From the NCBI GenBank assembly GCA_963847675.1, contig CAWKAP010000004.1, positions 496,001-560,000 of the forward strand: DNA of 64,000 nucleotides, written 5' to 3'. Numbering within the stretch: the stretch's first letter is position 1; the number at the start of each line of letters is the position of its first letter. The notes beneath the pieces are model-generated. The model was not told where the DNA came from, did no database searches, and saw only the letters and a program-made list of their open reading frames with translations. The stretch is from JADJWR01 sp963847675. Lineage in GTDB: Bacteria > Pseudomonadota > Gammaproteobacteria > Burkholderiales > Burkholderiaceae_F. The translations under genes and the position numbers were made by a program. Positions 1 to 10,564 of this stretch are shown here, in pieces.

Positions 1-1187
1 CGCGCGTCGCCTGCGGCGTCGATCACCAGGTTGCACTCGGTGTCGAGCCCCATCGAACGGTTGCTCAGGTTGGCCGAGCCGATCGTGACCAGATCGTCGT
101 CGACGATCATCAGCTTCGAGTGCACGTTGACGAAGCTGTCGCCGAGCCCAGGCACTGACGGATAAAAGGCCCGATAGCGGCCATGCCGGTCGGCCTCGCG
201 CATGCGGTGATGCAGCCGCGCGCGCAGCACGCCCATCGTGTTCTCCTCCAGCCAGCCGCTGTCCCTGCGCCGGGACACCAGCGCGATCTCCGGGCCATCG
301 GCCTCGGCCAGCCGGCGCGCCATGGCATCGGCGATCTGGCCGGCAGAAAAGTACTGGTTCTCGATGTACAGGCTGCGGCGCGCCGCGCCGATCGCATCGA
401 GGTACAGCTGCTTGACTTCCTGCGCCGGCGGACAGGCGTCGTACGCGGGCAGCGTGCGGGCGATGCCGACCTTTATCTCGGTCATGTCGGCGTCCAGCTG
501 CGGCGGCCAGGGATCGCCGCCGGCGCGCCCGCCGCTGCTCGGCTCGCGCCCGGTCGCCCGCCGCCAGCGCTCGCGTACCAGTTCGCCGAGCGCTGCCGCG
601 GCCGGGCCGTCGACCGCCATCTGTACGTCATGAAACGGCGGGCACGGGCGGTCGTCGGGATCCTTGCGCCGTTGATCGTCGGCGCGGTGCTCCGGTGTAT
701 CCCAGCGTCCGTGGGTGAGGTCGAGGCCGCCGACGAAGGCCAGAGCGTCGTCGATAACCACCACTTTCTGGTGGTGCGAGGCTCCCAGCGGGTGAGCGTC
801 GTCGAGGTGGAAGTGCAGCCGCCGGTGCGTGCGCCAGCCGAGGTTGTAGATCGGCAGCAGTTCGCGATCGGCGGCGTAGAGCATCGCGAAGTCCCAGTTC
901 AGCACGTGGATGTGCAGCGTGCGCGTCCGCCGCGCGAGTGCGTTGAGGAATTCGCCGATCGGCTCCGGCAGGCCGTCGCCGGCACCGTCCGGCCGCAGGC
1001 GGACCCGCGTGTCGAAGTCCCAGCCAACGATGAAGATCGAGCGGCGGGCACGCGTGGCAGCGGCGCGCAGCGCGGCGAAGTAGGCGGCGCCGTCGACCAG
1101 CAATGCCGCCCGCTGCGCGGCTTCGACCCGCCAGCAGTTTCGGCCCGGATCGAGCACGGATTTGCCGCGCACTGAATCGTCGTTCAT
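1..1187 (-). CDS. Phospholipase D-like protein, C-terminus cut by window edge
   Basis: About 395 residues are visible from the ATG at 1187 down to the left edge; the frame is open with no stop, so the C-terminus lies outside. Two HxKxxxxD phosphodiesterase motifs are present: H139-Q-K141 with D146, and a second HSK...D followed by a GSANLSNRS segment near residue 365. Two such motifs in one chain define the PLD superfamily (phospholipase D, cardiolipin synthase). There is no N-terminal membrane segment. Long bacterial PLDs of this kind often carry a C-terminal VTT/DedA membrane domain, which would lie off the window. It is divergent from hemC with a 140-bp gap. Substrate cannot be told from sequence. 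Confidence 0.85.
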   Translation of the reverse strand, partial: MNDDSVRGKSVLDPGRNCWRVEAAQRAALLVDGAAYFAALRAAATRARRSIFIVGWDFDTRVRLRPDGAGDGLPEPIGEFLNALARRTRTLHIHVLNWDFAMLYAADRELLPIYNLGWRTHRRLHFHLDDAHPLGASHHQKVVVIDDALAFVGGLDLTHGRWDTPEHRADDQRRKDPDDRPCPPFHDVQMAVDGPAAAALGELVRERWRRATGREPSSGGRAGGDPWPPQLDADMTEIKVGIARTLPAYDACPPAQEVKQLYLDAIGAARRSLYIENQYFSAGQIADAMARRLAEADGPEIALVSRRRDSGWLEENTMGVLRARLHHRMREADRHGRYRAFYPSVPGLGDSFVNVHSKLMIVDDDLVTIGSANLSNRSMGLDTECNLVIDAAGDA

Positions 1188-1327
1188 CTGATCGCGTACA
1201 GCGTTCCTGCGCGCGCAAGCGGCATGGCCGGGCGCGCTGGGGACCACGTTTGCTGCGCGGCAGCCGGCGCGCGCGTCCTGCTTGCTAAAGTTCGCGCTTG
1301 CCGAATGCCTCGGCCGCAGTCTTCCTC

Positions 1328-2251
1328 ATGACCAACCCCTGGATTATCGCCACCCGAGAAAGCCCGCTCGCGCTGTGGCAGGCCGAGCACGTGCGCGACC
1401 GCCTGCACGACCTGCACCCGGGCACGCGCGTCGAACTGCTCGGCATGACCACGCGCGGCGACCAGATCCTCGATCGCGCGCTGTCGAAGGTCGGCGGCAA
1501 GGGGCTGTTCATCAAGGAGCTCGAGGTGGCGCTGGCCGAGGGGCGCGCGCACCTGGCGGTGCACTCGCTCAAGGACGTGCCGATGATGCTGGCGCCCGAG
1601 TTCAGCCTGGCGGCAGTGATGGCGCGCGAGGATCCGCGCGACTGCTTCGTCTCGTCGCACTACGAAAGCCTCGAGTCGATGCCGGCAGGAACCGTGGTCG
1701 GCACGTCGAGCCTGCGCCGCGAACTGATGCTGCGCGCGGCGTTCCCGCGGCTCGGCATCCGCCCGGTGCGCGGCAACGTCGGCACGCGGCTGCGCAAGCT
1801 CGACGCCGGCGACTTCGACGCATTGCTGATGGCCGCCGCGGGACTCAAGCGGCTCGGCCTGGCCGACCGCATCCGGCAGATCCTGCCGACCAGCCAGTTC
1901 CTGCCGGCGCCCGGGCAGGGCGCGCTCGGTATCGAAATCCTGGCTGGCAAGGGCGATGCCGCCGCGCTGGTCGCGCCGCTCGAGGACGCCGCCACACGCG
2001 CCGCCACGGCGGCCGAACGTGCGGTTTCGCGGCTGCTCGGCGGCAGCTGCGAAGTGCCGCTGGCGGCCTACGCGGAGATCGAGCCCGACGGTCAGCTGCG
2101 CCTGCGCGCCCGCGTCGGCAATCATCACACCGGCGAACTGGTCGCCACCGAGGCGGTCGGCCCGGCAGGCGATCCGGAAGCGCTCGGCGTCGAAGTCGTC
2201 GAGCAACTCAAGCGGCTCGGCGCGCTGCAACTGCTGCCTGCGACCGGTTGA
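1328..2251 (+). CDS. hemC: Porphobilinogen deaminase (hydroxymethylbilane synthase)
   Basis: This 307-residue protein condenses four porphobilinogen molecules into hydroxymethylbilane in cytoplasmic heme synthesis. It shows the family N-terminus (IATRESPLALWQ), the KELEVAL and HSLKDVP segments, SSLRRE, RGNVGTRLRKL, and LGGSCEVPLAAY, which carries the cysteine that anchors the dipyrromethane cofactor. Length is normal. An in-frame ATG ten codons upstream exists, but the ATG at 1328 begins directly with the conserved strand. hemD follows after 7 bp, so the two are surely co-transcribed. The start region faces the divergent phospholipase D-like gene. Confidence 0.96.
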   Translation: MTNPWIIATRESPLALWQAEHVRDRLHDLHPGTRVELLGMTTRGDQILDRALSKVGGKGLFIKELEVALAEGRAHLAVHSLKDVPMMLAPEFSLAAVMAREDPRDCFVSSHYESLESMPAGTVVGTSSLRRELMLRAAFPRLGIRPVRGNVGTRLRKLDAGDFDALLMAAAGLKRLGLADRIRQILPTSQFLPAPGQGALGIEILAGKGDAAALVAPLEDAATRAATAAERAVSRLLGGSCEVPLAAYAEIEPDGQLRLRARVGNHHTGELVATEAVGPAGDPEALGVEVVEQLKRLGALQLLPATG

Positions 2252-2258
2252 TCGCGGG

Positions 2259-3044
2259 GTGTCGCAGCCGGTCACCGTCGTCGTCACGCGGCCCGGCACG
2301 GCCGGGCAGGCGCTCGCCGTAGCACTGCAGCACGACGGTCAGCCCGCGCTGTGGCTGCCGGCCTTCGAGTTCGGTCCGGCGCCGGACGAGTCGCAGGCGC
2401 GCGCCGTGCTGGCGCGGCTGGCCGACTTCGACCTCGCCGTCTTCGTCAGCCCGCAGGCGGCGCGCGCGACGGCCGCGCTGATGAGTCAGCCATGGCCGGC
2501 GCGCACCGCGATCGCCGCGGTCGGCGCAGGCACGCGCTCGGCCGTGCTCGATTCCGTTCCCGGCGCCTCGGCGACGACGGTGCTGGCACCGTCGGGCGAC
2601 GAGGAATCCGGCGGTTCAGGATCCGAGTCGCTGTGGCCGCTGCTGCAGGCCATGCAGCCGGCCCCGCGCCGCGTGCTGCTGCTGCGCGCCGAGCGCGGCC
2701 GCGACTGGCTGGGCGAGCGGCTGCAGCAGGCCGGCGCGACCGTGACGCCGCTCGCGGTCTACTCGCGGCAGGCCCACGTGCCGTCCGCGGACACGCGCGC
2801 CCGGCTCGCCGCCGCGGCGGCGGGCGGGCTGGCCTGCGTGATCACCAGCAGCGACGCGGTCGATGCGCTTTCGGACATGCTCGGCGGGCTGCCTGACGTG
2901 CTCGCCGCACTGCGCGGCGGTATCGCGCTCGCCTCACACCCGCGGATTGCCGAGCGACTGCGCGCCGCCGGATTCACGCGGGTGGCGGAATGTTCGCCCA
3001 GATCCGCGGCCGTCCTCACCGCGCTGCGCGGGGGCGACCGCTAG
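2259..3044 (+). CDS. hemD: Uroporphyrinogen-III synthase
   Basis: A 261-residue protein that closes and inverts ring D of hydroxymethylbilane to uroporphyrinogen III. The chosen start is the GTG at 2259, seven bases after the hemC stop, which begins the first beta strand (VTVVVTRP). The open frame reaches back inside hemC but that part has no homology. Sequence identity in this family is low; recognition rests on the PAFEFGP region, the VSPQAAR segment, the LLRAERGRDWL segment, VYSR and TSSDAV, together with the position between hemC and hemX. Length is typical. No catalytic residue is universally conserved in this family. Confidence 0.92.
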   Translation: MSQPVTVVVTRPGTAGQALAVALQHDGQPALWLPAFEFGPAPDESQARAVLARLADFDLAVFVSPQAARATAALMSQPWPARTAIAAVGAGTRSAVLDSVPGASATTVLAPSGDEESGGSGSESLWPLLQAMQPAPRRVLLLRAERGRDWLGERLQQAGATVTPLAVYSRQAHVPSADTRARLAAAAAGGLACVITSSDAVDALSDMLGGLPDVLAALRGGIALASHPRIAERLRAAGFTRVAECSPRSAAVLTALRGGDR

Positions 3045-3176
3045 AATCGTCGCCGCCTCCGAAGCCGCGCGAGCTCGCAGCCTGCAGCAACGCGCTGGCC
3101 ATGCGATCGGCACTGCGTAGACGCAACGCGGTGAGCCAATGCCGGAGTTCTGCCGCGACCGGCGCACTTTGCAGCG

Positions 3177-4256
3177 ATGAACGAAGCCACTCCCCCTGCC
3201 GTCCCGGAGCCGCCCGCGCCGCCCAAAAGGCGCGCCGAAGACGGCGCGCCGCGCCGTGGCCGGAGCCGCGCGCTGCTGACGCTGCTCGCGGTGGCCCTGT
3301 TGCTGGGCGCCGCCTATCTGGTCCTGGAATCGCGACGCGAAGCGAAGCTGCAGGCCGAGCTTGCCGAGGCCCGCGCCCGCGAGGTGGCCGAGGCGAATGC
3401 GCGCGCGGACGCCGCCGCGAAGCAGGTGCAGGAAGCGCAGAAAAAGCTGGATGAATTCGAGCAGGCCGCGGCCGATGCCTCCGCGGCCGAGACGCCTGCT
3501 CCGGTGGGGCGCGACGAAGCGCTGCTGCTCGAGGCCGAGCGGCTGGTCACCCTGGCCATGCACGACCTGCAGATCACGCGCAGCGCGACCACCGCGCTGG
3601 CGGCGCTCGAACTGGCCGATGCCCGGCTCGCTGCCGCCAATGCGCCGCGCTGGGCGGCGCTGCGGCGCGCGCTGGCCCGCGACATCGAGCGGCTGCGGAC
3701 GGTGCCCGCCGTGGACACGACCGGTATCGCCGTGAAACTCGACCAGCTGATCGCCAGTGTCGACGTCTGGCCGATGGTCAACTCGCCGGCGGCTCCGCCG
3801 CCTCCGGCAACCCCGCCGAAGGCACCGGCGAAAGCGCCGGCAAAGAAGGGCGAGCGAGCGGTGCCCGAGCCGCCGCCAGCGCCGCCGCCGAGCGGATGGC
3901 AGCGTGTGCGTGGCTGGCTCGCCGCCGAATTCGGTGAGCTGGTCCGCTTCCACGAAGTGGCCACGCCCGAGGCGCTGCTGCTCAATGCCGAGCAGGCGCG
4001 GCTGGTGCGACAGCAGGTGAAGCTGCGCCTGCTCGGCGCCCGCGTCGCGCTGCTGGCGCGCAACGACAAGCTGTTCCACGCCGACATCGAAAACGCGCAA
4101 ACGCTGGTGGCGCTGTACTTCGAGGCGCGGCACGCTGGCGTCGCGAACGCCGCCGCGACGCTGCGGCAACTGAACACGGCGACGTTGTCCTTCGACGTGC
4201 CGACCCTCTCCGACAGCCAGTCCGCCATCCGCGCGGCGCGGGCACGGCGGCCATGA
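3177..4256 (+). CDS. hemX: HemX-like inner-membrane protein
   Basis: A 359-residue protein often labelled uroporphyrinogen-III C-methyltransferase, although the HemX family has no methyltransferase fold and its role in heme synthesis is unclear. The N-terminus is a proline-rich cytoplasmic stretch, then one membrane segment at about residues 32-50, a charged coiled coil at about 55-105 (EAKLQAELAEA...), and a periplasmic domain interrupted by a Pro/Ala/Lys linker near residues 203-240. It lies between hemD and hemY in the usual proteobacterial order, with a 132-bp gap after hemD in which I see no clear promoter. Confidence 0.88.
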   Translation: MNEATPPAVPEPPAPPKRRAEDGAPRRGRSRALLTLLAVALLLGAAYLVLESRREAKLQAELAEARAREVAEANARADAAAKQVQEAQKKLDEFEQAAADASAAETPAPVGRDEALLLEAERLVTLAMHDLQITRSATTALAALELADARLAAANAPRWAALRRALARDIERLRTVPAVDTTGIAVKLDQLIASVDVWPMVNSPAAPPPPATPPKAPAKAPAKKGERAVPEPPPAPPPSGWQRVRGWLAAEFGELVRFHEVATPEALLLNAEQARLVRQQVKLRLLGARVALLARNDKLFHADIENAQTLVALYFEARHAGVANAAATLRQLNTATLSFDVPTLSDSQSAIRAARARRP

Positions 4257-4309
4257 GGCGTTGCGGCGGGCGTGCGGCGCGGGCCGCGGCAGGCTGAGGG
4301 GCGCGGCCG

Positions 4310-5528
4310 ATGCGGATGCTGCTGTGGCTGTTCGTGCTGGCGGCGCTCGGCGTCGTCGTCGCGCTCGCCGCGCAGTTCAACGACGGCAACGTCGCGATCT
4401 TCGTGCCGCCGTACCGGATCGACCTGTCGCTCAATTTCTTCCTGCTGCTGCTGGCGGTGCTGCTGCTTGCGGTGTACTGGCTGGCACGGCTGCTGCATGC
4501 GCTCGCCGAATTCCCGCGCCGGGTTGCCGCCTACCAGGTCAGCCGCGACGTCACGGGCAGCCTGCGCGCGCTGCGCTTCGCGCTGCTGGCGCTGCTCGAA
4601 GGGCGTTACGCGCGCGTCGAGCGCGCCGCACGCGATGCGCAGGTCTCACCCGAGAGCGCGGCGCCTGCCGCGCTGCTGGCGGCGCGCGCCGCGCACCGCA
4701 TGCAGGAGTACGAACGGCGCGACGACTGGCTGCGCCAGGCCGAGGGCGACGGCAGCGTGCAGATGGCGCGGCTCGTCTCCAGCGCCGAAATGTGGACCGA
4801 GACGCGCGAGACCGAACGCGCGCAGGAAGCGATCGCCGATCTGCAACGCAGCGGCGGCCGGCACATCCACGCCTCGCGCATCGCGCTCGGCGTCAACGCG
4901 CAGGCGCACCGCTGGGACGAGGTGCTCAAGGGCGTGCGCCTGCTTGCCAAGCGGCGCGCCCTGCACGAAGCCTCCGCGCAGGGCTACCGGCTTGCCGCGT
5001 ACCGTGGCCGGCTTGCCGATCGCAGTCTCGACGCCGACGACCTGGTCGCCGAGTGCCGGCGCATTCCCACCGACGAAATCCGGCGCCCCGAGCTGGCCGC
5101 CGAGGCGGCACGGCTGCTGGCCGCGGTCGACCGCGGCGCGGTCGCCGCCGAACTGATCGAAGCGGCGCTCAGGGAGGGCTGGGACGCGCGCCTCGTCGAG
5201 CTCTATGGCCGCATCGACGCGCCGCCGTATCGCGCGCGCATCGAGAAGGCGAGCGCGTGGCTCGCCGAGCACGCCAACGATCCGGTCCTGCTGCGCACGC
5301 TCGGCCTGCTGTGCGAACGCGAGCAGCTGTGGGGCAAGGCGACCGCCTACCTCACGGAAAGCCTGAGCCTGCAACCGAGCGCGGAGACGGCGCTGGCGCT
5401 GGCACGAGTCGCCGAAGCGACCGGCGACGAGGCGACTGCGCGGCAGCGCTATCGCGAGGCCGGCGCTCGACTTCGCGCGCGAGGGCGACATCGACTCGCG
5501 CAACATCGCGGCCGGCCCGTCGACCTGA
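4310..5528 (+). CDS. hemY: HemY-like membrane TPR protein, one frame break near the 3' end
   Basis: HemY family: two N-terminal membrane segments (about residues 1-21 and 41-62) followed by helical TPR-like repeats; its exact part in heme metabolism is unsettled. The conserved frame runs to about 5460 (RYREA). One extra base near 5463 then shifts it; in the next frame the expected tail (ALDFAREGDIDSRN) continues to a TGA at 5526-5528. Without the correction the protein would end in a run of arginine-rich residues at 5593. I therefore give the corrected end. It follows hemX after 53 bp and closes the hem run. Confidence 0.87.
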
Positions 5529-5657
5529 GCGTCGTCAAGTGGCGGGCGGCGCATCGGCATAGAGCCGATATCGCGTCCGCGCGACTCGAATAATGCCATT
5601 GCGCTGTACGGGCAACTCCGTAACTGCGGCTCGCCGCCGCCGTGATTCAATCCGGTG

Positions 5658-7358
<1,701 letters not shown>

Positions 7359-7365
7359 AGCGGCG

Positions 7366-8133
7366 TCAGACGCAGCGGCCGCCGTCGACCTCCAGGCACG
7401 CGCCGGTGATGAACTCGGCCTCGTCGGAGGCGAGGAACAGGCACGCGTTGGCGACGTCGGCCGGCTTGGACATGCGGCCGAGCGGGATCGTGGCGAGGAA
7501 TTTCCTGCGGTTTTCCGGCGTGTCGGGCAAACCCATGAACTGCTCGAGCAAGCCGGTTTCGCCGATCACCGGGTTGACGCAGTTCACGCGGATCCTGTCC
7601 GGCCCGAGTTCGGCCGCCATGCCCTTGCTGGTGATGATCACCGCGCCCTTGGTGCCGTTGTACCAGACCAGTCCCGGACGCGGCCGCACGCCGGCGGTGG
7701 AGGCGACGTTGACGAACACGCCGCCGCCCTGCTGGCGGAAGTACGGCACCATGTGCTGCGCGGTGAGGTAGATGCTCTTCACGTTGACCGCGTAGATGCG
7801 GTCGAACTCTTCCTCGCCGACGCCGAGCAGCGGCTGGTTGCGGTGGGTGGTGCCGGCGTTGTTCACGACGATGTCCAGGCGGCCGAAGTGCCCGAGCGTC
7901 GCGGCGAGCAACTGCGCGACGTCGGCCGATTTCGACACGTCGCCGTGGACGAACTGGGCACGCCCGCCGCGGTTGCGGATCGCGGCCGCCACCCGTTCGC
8001 CGGCGTCGCGTCCGATGTCGTTGACGATCACCGCGCAGCCTTCGGCGGCGAACCGCTCGGCAATGCCTTCGCCAAACCCCGAACCCGCGCCGGTGACGAT
8101 GGCGACCTTGTCCTGCAGCCTTCCCGTGTTCAT
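7366..8133 (-). CDS. Short-chain dehydrogenase/reductase
   Basis: A 255-residue classical SDR. Seen: the nucleotide-binding TGAGSGFGEGIA motif at about residues 14-25, NNAG near 90, a serine in NVASTAG, the YNGTK motif holding the catalytic Tyr and Lys, and a C-terminal FITGACLEVDGG. The family reduces or oxidises alcohols and ketones with NAD(P). The substrate is unknown; the next gene downstream of a shared upstream region is an aldehyde dehydrogenase, which suggests consecutive oxidation of an alcohol or aldehyde. It converges on the antiporter gene with only 7 bp between the stops. Confidence 0.9.
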   Translation of the reverse strand: MNTGRLQDKVAIVTGAGSGFGEGIAERFAAEGCAVIVNDIGRDAGERVAAAIRNRGGRAQFVHGDVSKSADVAQLLAATLGHFGRLDIVVNNAGTTHRNQPLLGVGEEEFDRIYAVNVKSIYLTAQHMVPYFRQQGGGVFVNVASTAGVRPRPGLVWYNGTKGAVIITSKGMAAELGPDRIRVNCVNPVIGETGLLEQFMGLPDTPENRRKFLATIPLGRMSKPADVANACLFLASDEAEFITGACLEVDGGRCV

Positions 8134-8197
8134 GTCAGCTCCTTGCGATGGAAGATCGCGCGCCTGTTCGGCGTGAGGCCGATGGCGCGATGAAAAC

Positions 8198-9677
8198 TCA
8201 GCCGTGGCGGATGGCGATGGTCTTCAGCGTCGTGAAGGCAAGCAGGGCCTCGAAGCCCTTTTCGCGCCCGTAGCCGCTCGACTTCACGCCGCCGAACGGC
8301 AGTTCGACGCCGCCGCCGGCGCCGTAGTTGTTGATGAACACCTGCCCGCAGCGCAGGCGCCGCGCCAGCCGCAACTGCCGCGCGCCGTCGCGCGTCCACA
8401 CGCCCGGCGACCAGACCGTACGGCGGTGCCGTTGGCGATCGCCAGCGCCTGCGTCCTCGCTGTCGAACGGCATTGCCGCCAGCACCGGGCCGAAGATCTC
8501 GTGCTGCGCGACCGCGTGCGTCGGCGGCACGTCGCGCAGCAGCGTCGGCGCCTGGTAGAAGCCGCCTTCCGGCGCGGTGTCGACGATCTGCGCCCTGCGC
8601 CACGACCTCGATGCCGTCGGCATGTGCCTGCGACAGGAAGTCCCACACGCGTTGCTGCTGCGAGCGGCGGATCAGCGGGCCGACGTCGAGGTCGTCGAGC
8701 GCCGGGCCGACCTGAGCGCCCCGCATCACCGTGCCGACGCGATCGAGCAGCGTCTTCGTAGACGGCTCGCTCGACCAGCAGACGGCTGCCGGCCGAGCAG
8801 GTCTGGCCGGCGTTCTGCACGATCGCATTGACGAGCACCGGCACCGCGGCGTCGAGGTCGGCGTCGGCGAAGACGATCTGCGGCGACTTGCCGCCGAGTT
8901 CGAGCGTCACCGGGCAGTGGTGCGCGGCGGCGGCCTGCGCGACGCGACTGCCCGTGACCGGCGAGCCGGTGAACGAGATGTGGTCGACGCCCGCATGCGC
9001 CGCGAGCGCCGCGCCGGCCTCGTGGCCCAGCCCGGTCACGATGTTCAGCGCCCCGTCGGGCAGCCCGACTTCGGCCGCCAGCTCCGCCACGCGCAGCAGC
9101 GACAGGCAGGCATCCTCGGCCGGCTTCACCACGCAGGCGTTGCCGGCGGCGAGCGCGGCGCCGACGCTGCGGCCGAAGATCTGCAGCGGATAGTTCCACG
9201 GAATGATGTGTCCGGTGACGCCGTGCGGCTCGCGCAGCGTGAGCACGGTCATGCCGGCGCTGTACGGCAGCGTCTCGCCGTGCAGCTTGTCGGCGGCACC
9301 GGCGTAGTACTCGAAGTAGCGGGCCGAGCGCCTGCGCATCGGCGCGGCCCTGCTTCAGCGGCTTGCCGGTGGTGCGCGATTCGAGCTGCGCCAGTTCTTC
9401 CGCGCATTCGAATGCGCGCACGGACAGCTTGCGCCAGCAGGCGGCCGCGCTCGGCCGCGCTGCGCAGGCCCCACGGGCCTTCGCCGGCTTCGCCGAATGC
9501 GCGCCGCGCGGCGCGCACCGCCGCGTCGATGTCGGCCGCGTTGCCGCGGGCGATGCGCGCGAACGGCTGCCCCGTCGACGGATCGATCACCGGCAGCGAC
9601 TCGCCGCCGGCGGCCACGGCCCAGCGGTTGCCGATGAAGTGACTGCGGCCCTCGGTGGCCTGCCATCCGCCGTCCAT
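8198..9677 (-). pseudogene. Aldehyde dehydrogenase, reading frame broken about seven times
   Basis: NAD(P)-dependent aldehyde dehydrogenase family, start ATG at 9677. The pieces, read across frames, give a complete protein: substrate-entry region (PVIDPSTGQPFARI), the WNYPLQI strand, TLELGGKSP with the general-base Glu, GQTCSAGSR with the catalytic Cys, HEIFGPVLA, and the C-terminal VELPFGGVKSSGYGREKG. Frame changes fall near 9433, 9345, 8765, 8610, 8455, 8430 and 8411, and each reads as one extra base. No domain is missing. It is either a decaying gene or an intact gene with sequencing insertions; the same type of break in leuS and polA favours error. It precedes the SDR on the same strand. 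Confidence 0.8.
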
Positions 9678-9785
9678 CGTCGTCTCCCTCGTGACTCGTC
9701 CTGCGGGCCATTATCGGCGCCGCTCGTGGCGGCCTCAACCGGAGGTGCTCGCTTAAACTGCGCGCGACCTCACAGGACGCACGTC

Positions 9786-10334
9786 ATGAGCCTCGATCTC
9801 GTTCCTTCCGGAATGTCGCTGCCCGACGACTTCAACGTCGTCATCGAGATCCCCGCCCATTCCGACCCGATCAAGTACGAGGTCGACAAGGCCTCCGGCG
9901 CGCTGTTCGTCGACCGTTTCATCGGCACGTCGATGCACTATCCGTGCAACTACGGCTACATCCCGCACACGATCGCCGATGACGGCGATCCGGCCGACGT
10001 GCTGGTGATCACGCCGTTCCCGCTGCAGTTTGGCGTTGTCGTTCGCTGCCGGCCGCTCGGTGTGCTGAAGATGGAGGACGAAGGCGGCGGCGACTCCAAG
10101 CTGCTCGCGGTGCCGATCGACAAATGCCTGCCCTGGTACAAGCACTGGCGCAAGGTCGACGACATTTCCCCCGAGCGCATCGCGCAGATCACGCACTTCT
10201 TCGAGCACTACAAGGATCTCGAACCCGGCAAGTGGGTCAAGATCGTCGGCTGGGAAGGCCCCGAAGAAGCGCGCCGCGAGATCATGGCCGCGGTCGACGC
10301 GTACAAGCAGGCATCGCCGAAGCCGGCGTTCTAG
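9786..10334 (+). CDS. ppa: Inorganic pyrophosphatase
   Basis: Family I soluble pyrophosphatase of 182 residues, hydrolysing pyrophosphate to phosphate with Mg2+ and so pulling biosynthetic reactions forward. Seen: IPAHSDPIKYEVDK, the NYGYIPHT segment, the signature DGDPADVLV with its metal-binding aspartates, the KMEDEGGGDSKLLAVP region, and the C-terminal HYKDLEPGKWVK. Length fits the E. coli enzyme. The ATG at 9786 begins MSLDLVPSG; the open frame upstream is not homologous. It stands alone and is followed by a palindromic repeat cluster. Confidence 0.97.
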   Translation: MSLDLVPSGMSLPDDFNVVIEIPAHSDPIKYEVDKASGALFVDRFIGTSMHYPCNYGYIPHTIADDGDPADVLVITPFPLQFGVVVRCRPLGVLKMEDEGGGDSKLLAVPIDKCLPWYKHWRKVDDISPERIAQITHFFEHYKDLEPGKWVKIVGWEGPEEARREIMAAVDAYKQASPKPAF

Positions 10335-10396
10335 CCGGCGCGAGTCGACTGCGGTTGAGTAAGGAAGGCGGCGCCGCGCGCGCTGCCTGTGTCAAA

Positions 10397-10515
10397 CCCG
10401 CGAAAGCGGGGACCCAGCCTTTTCCAGATCGGTGATCGCCGGTGTCATCCCCGCGAATGCGGGGATCCAGGCCTTTCCCGATCGAGAATCACTGGGTTCC
10501 CGCCTGCGCGGGAAC
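10397..10515. repeat. Three tandem short palindromes (REP-like)
   Basis: Three hairpins sit between ppa and the FemAB-like gene: CCCGC-GAAA-GCGGG (10397-10410), ATCCCCGC-GAAT-GCGGGGAT (10447-10466) and GTTCCCGC-CTGC-GCGGGAAC (10496-10515). Each has a 4-nt loop and several are followed by a GACACC-like tail. A matching pair lies at 13806-13872. They resemble the dispersed intergenic palindromes common in betaproteobacteria. They may also act as transcript ends between the convergent neighbours. Confidence 0.8.
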
Positions 10516-10564
10516 GACACCTTCTCTCCTCGCGGGTGCCGCAGACTCGCCCTGGCCATGCCGC

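Noticed and set aside
183..1175. Plus-strand 330-codon frame at the left edge
   Set aside because: It is antisense to the phospholipase D-like gene, which carries both catalytic motifs on the minus strand.
10397..10515. Palindromes read as a CRISPR array
   Set aside because: The units are self-complementary, differ in sequence and have irregular spacing, so they are intergenic palindromes instead.
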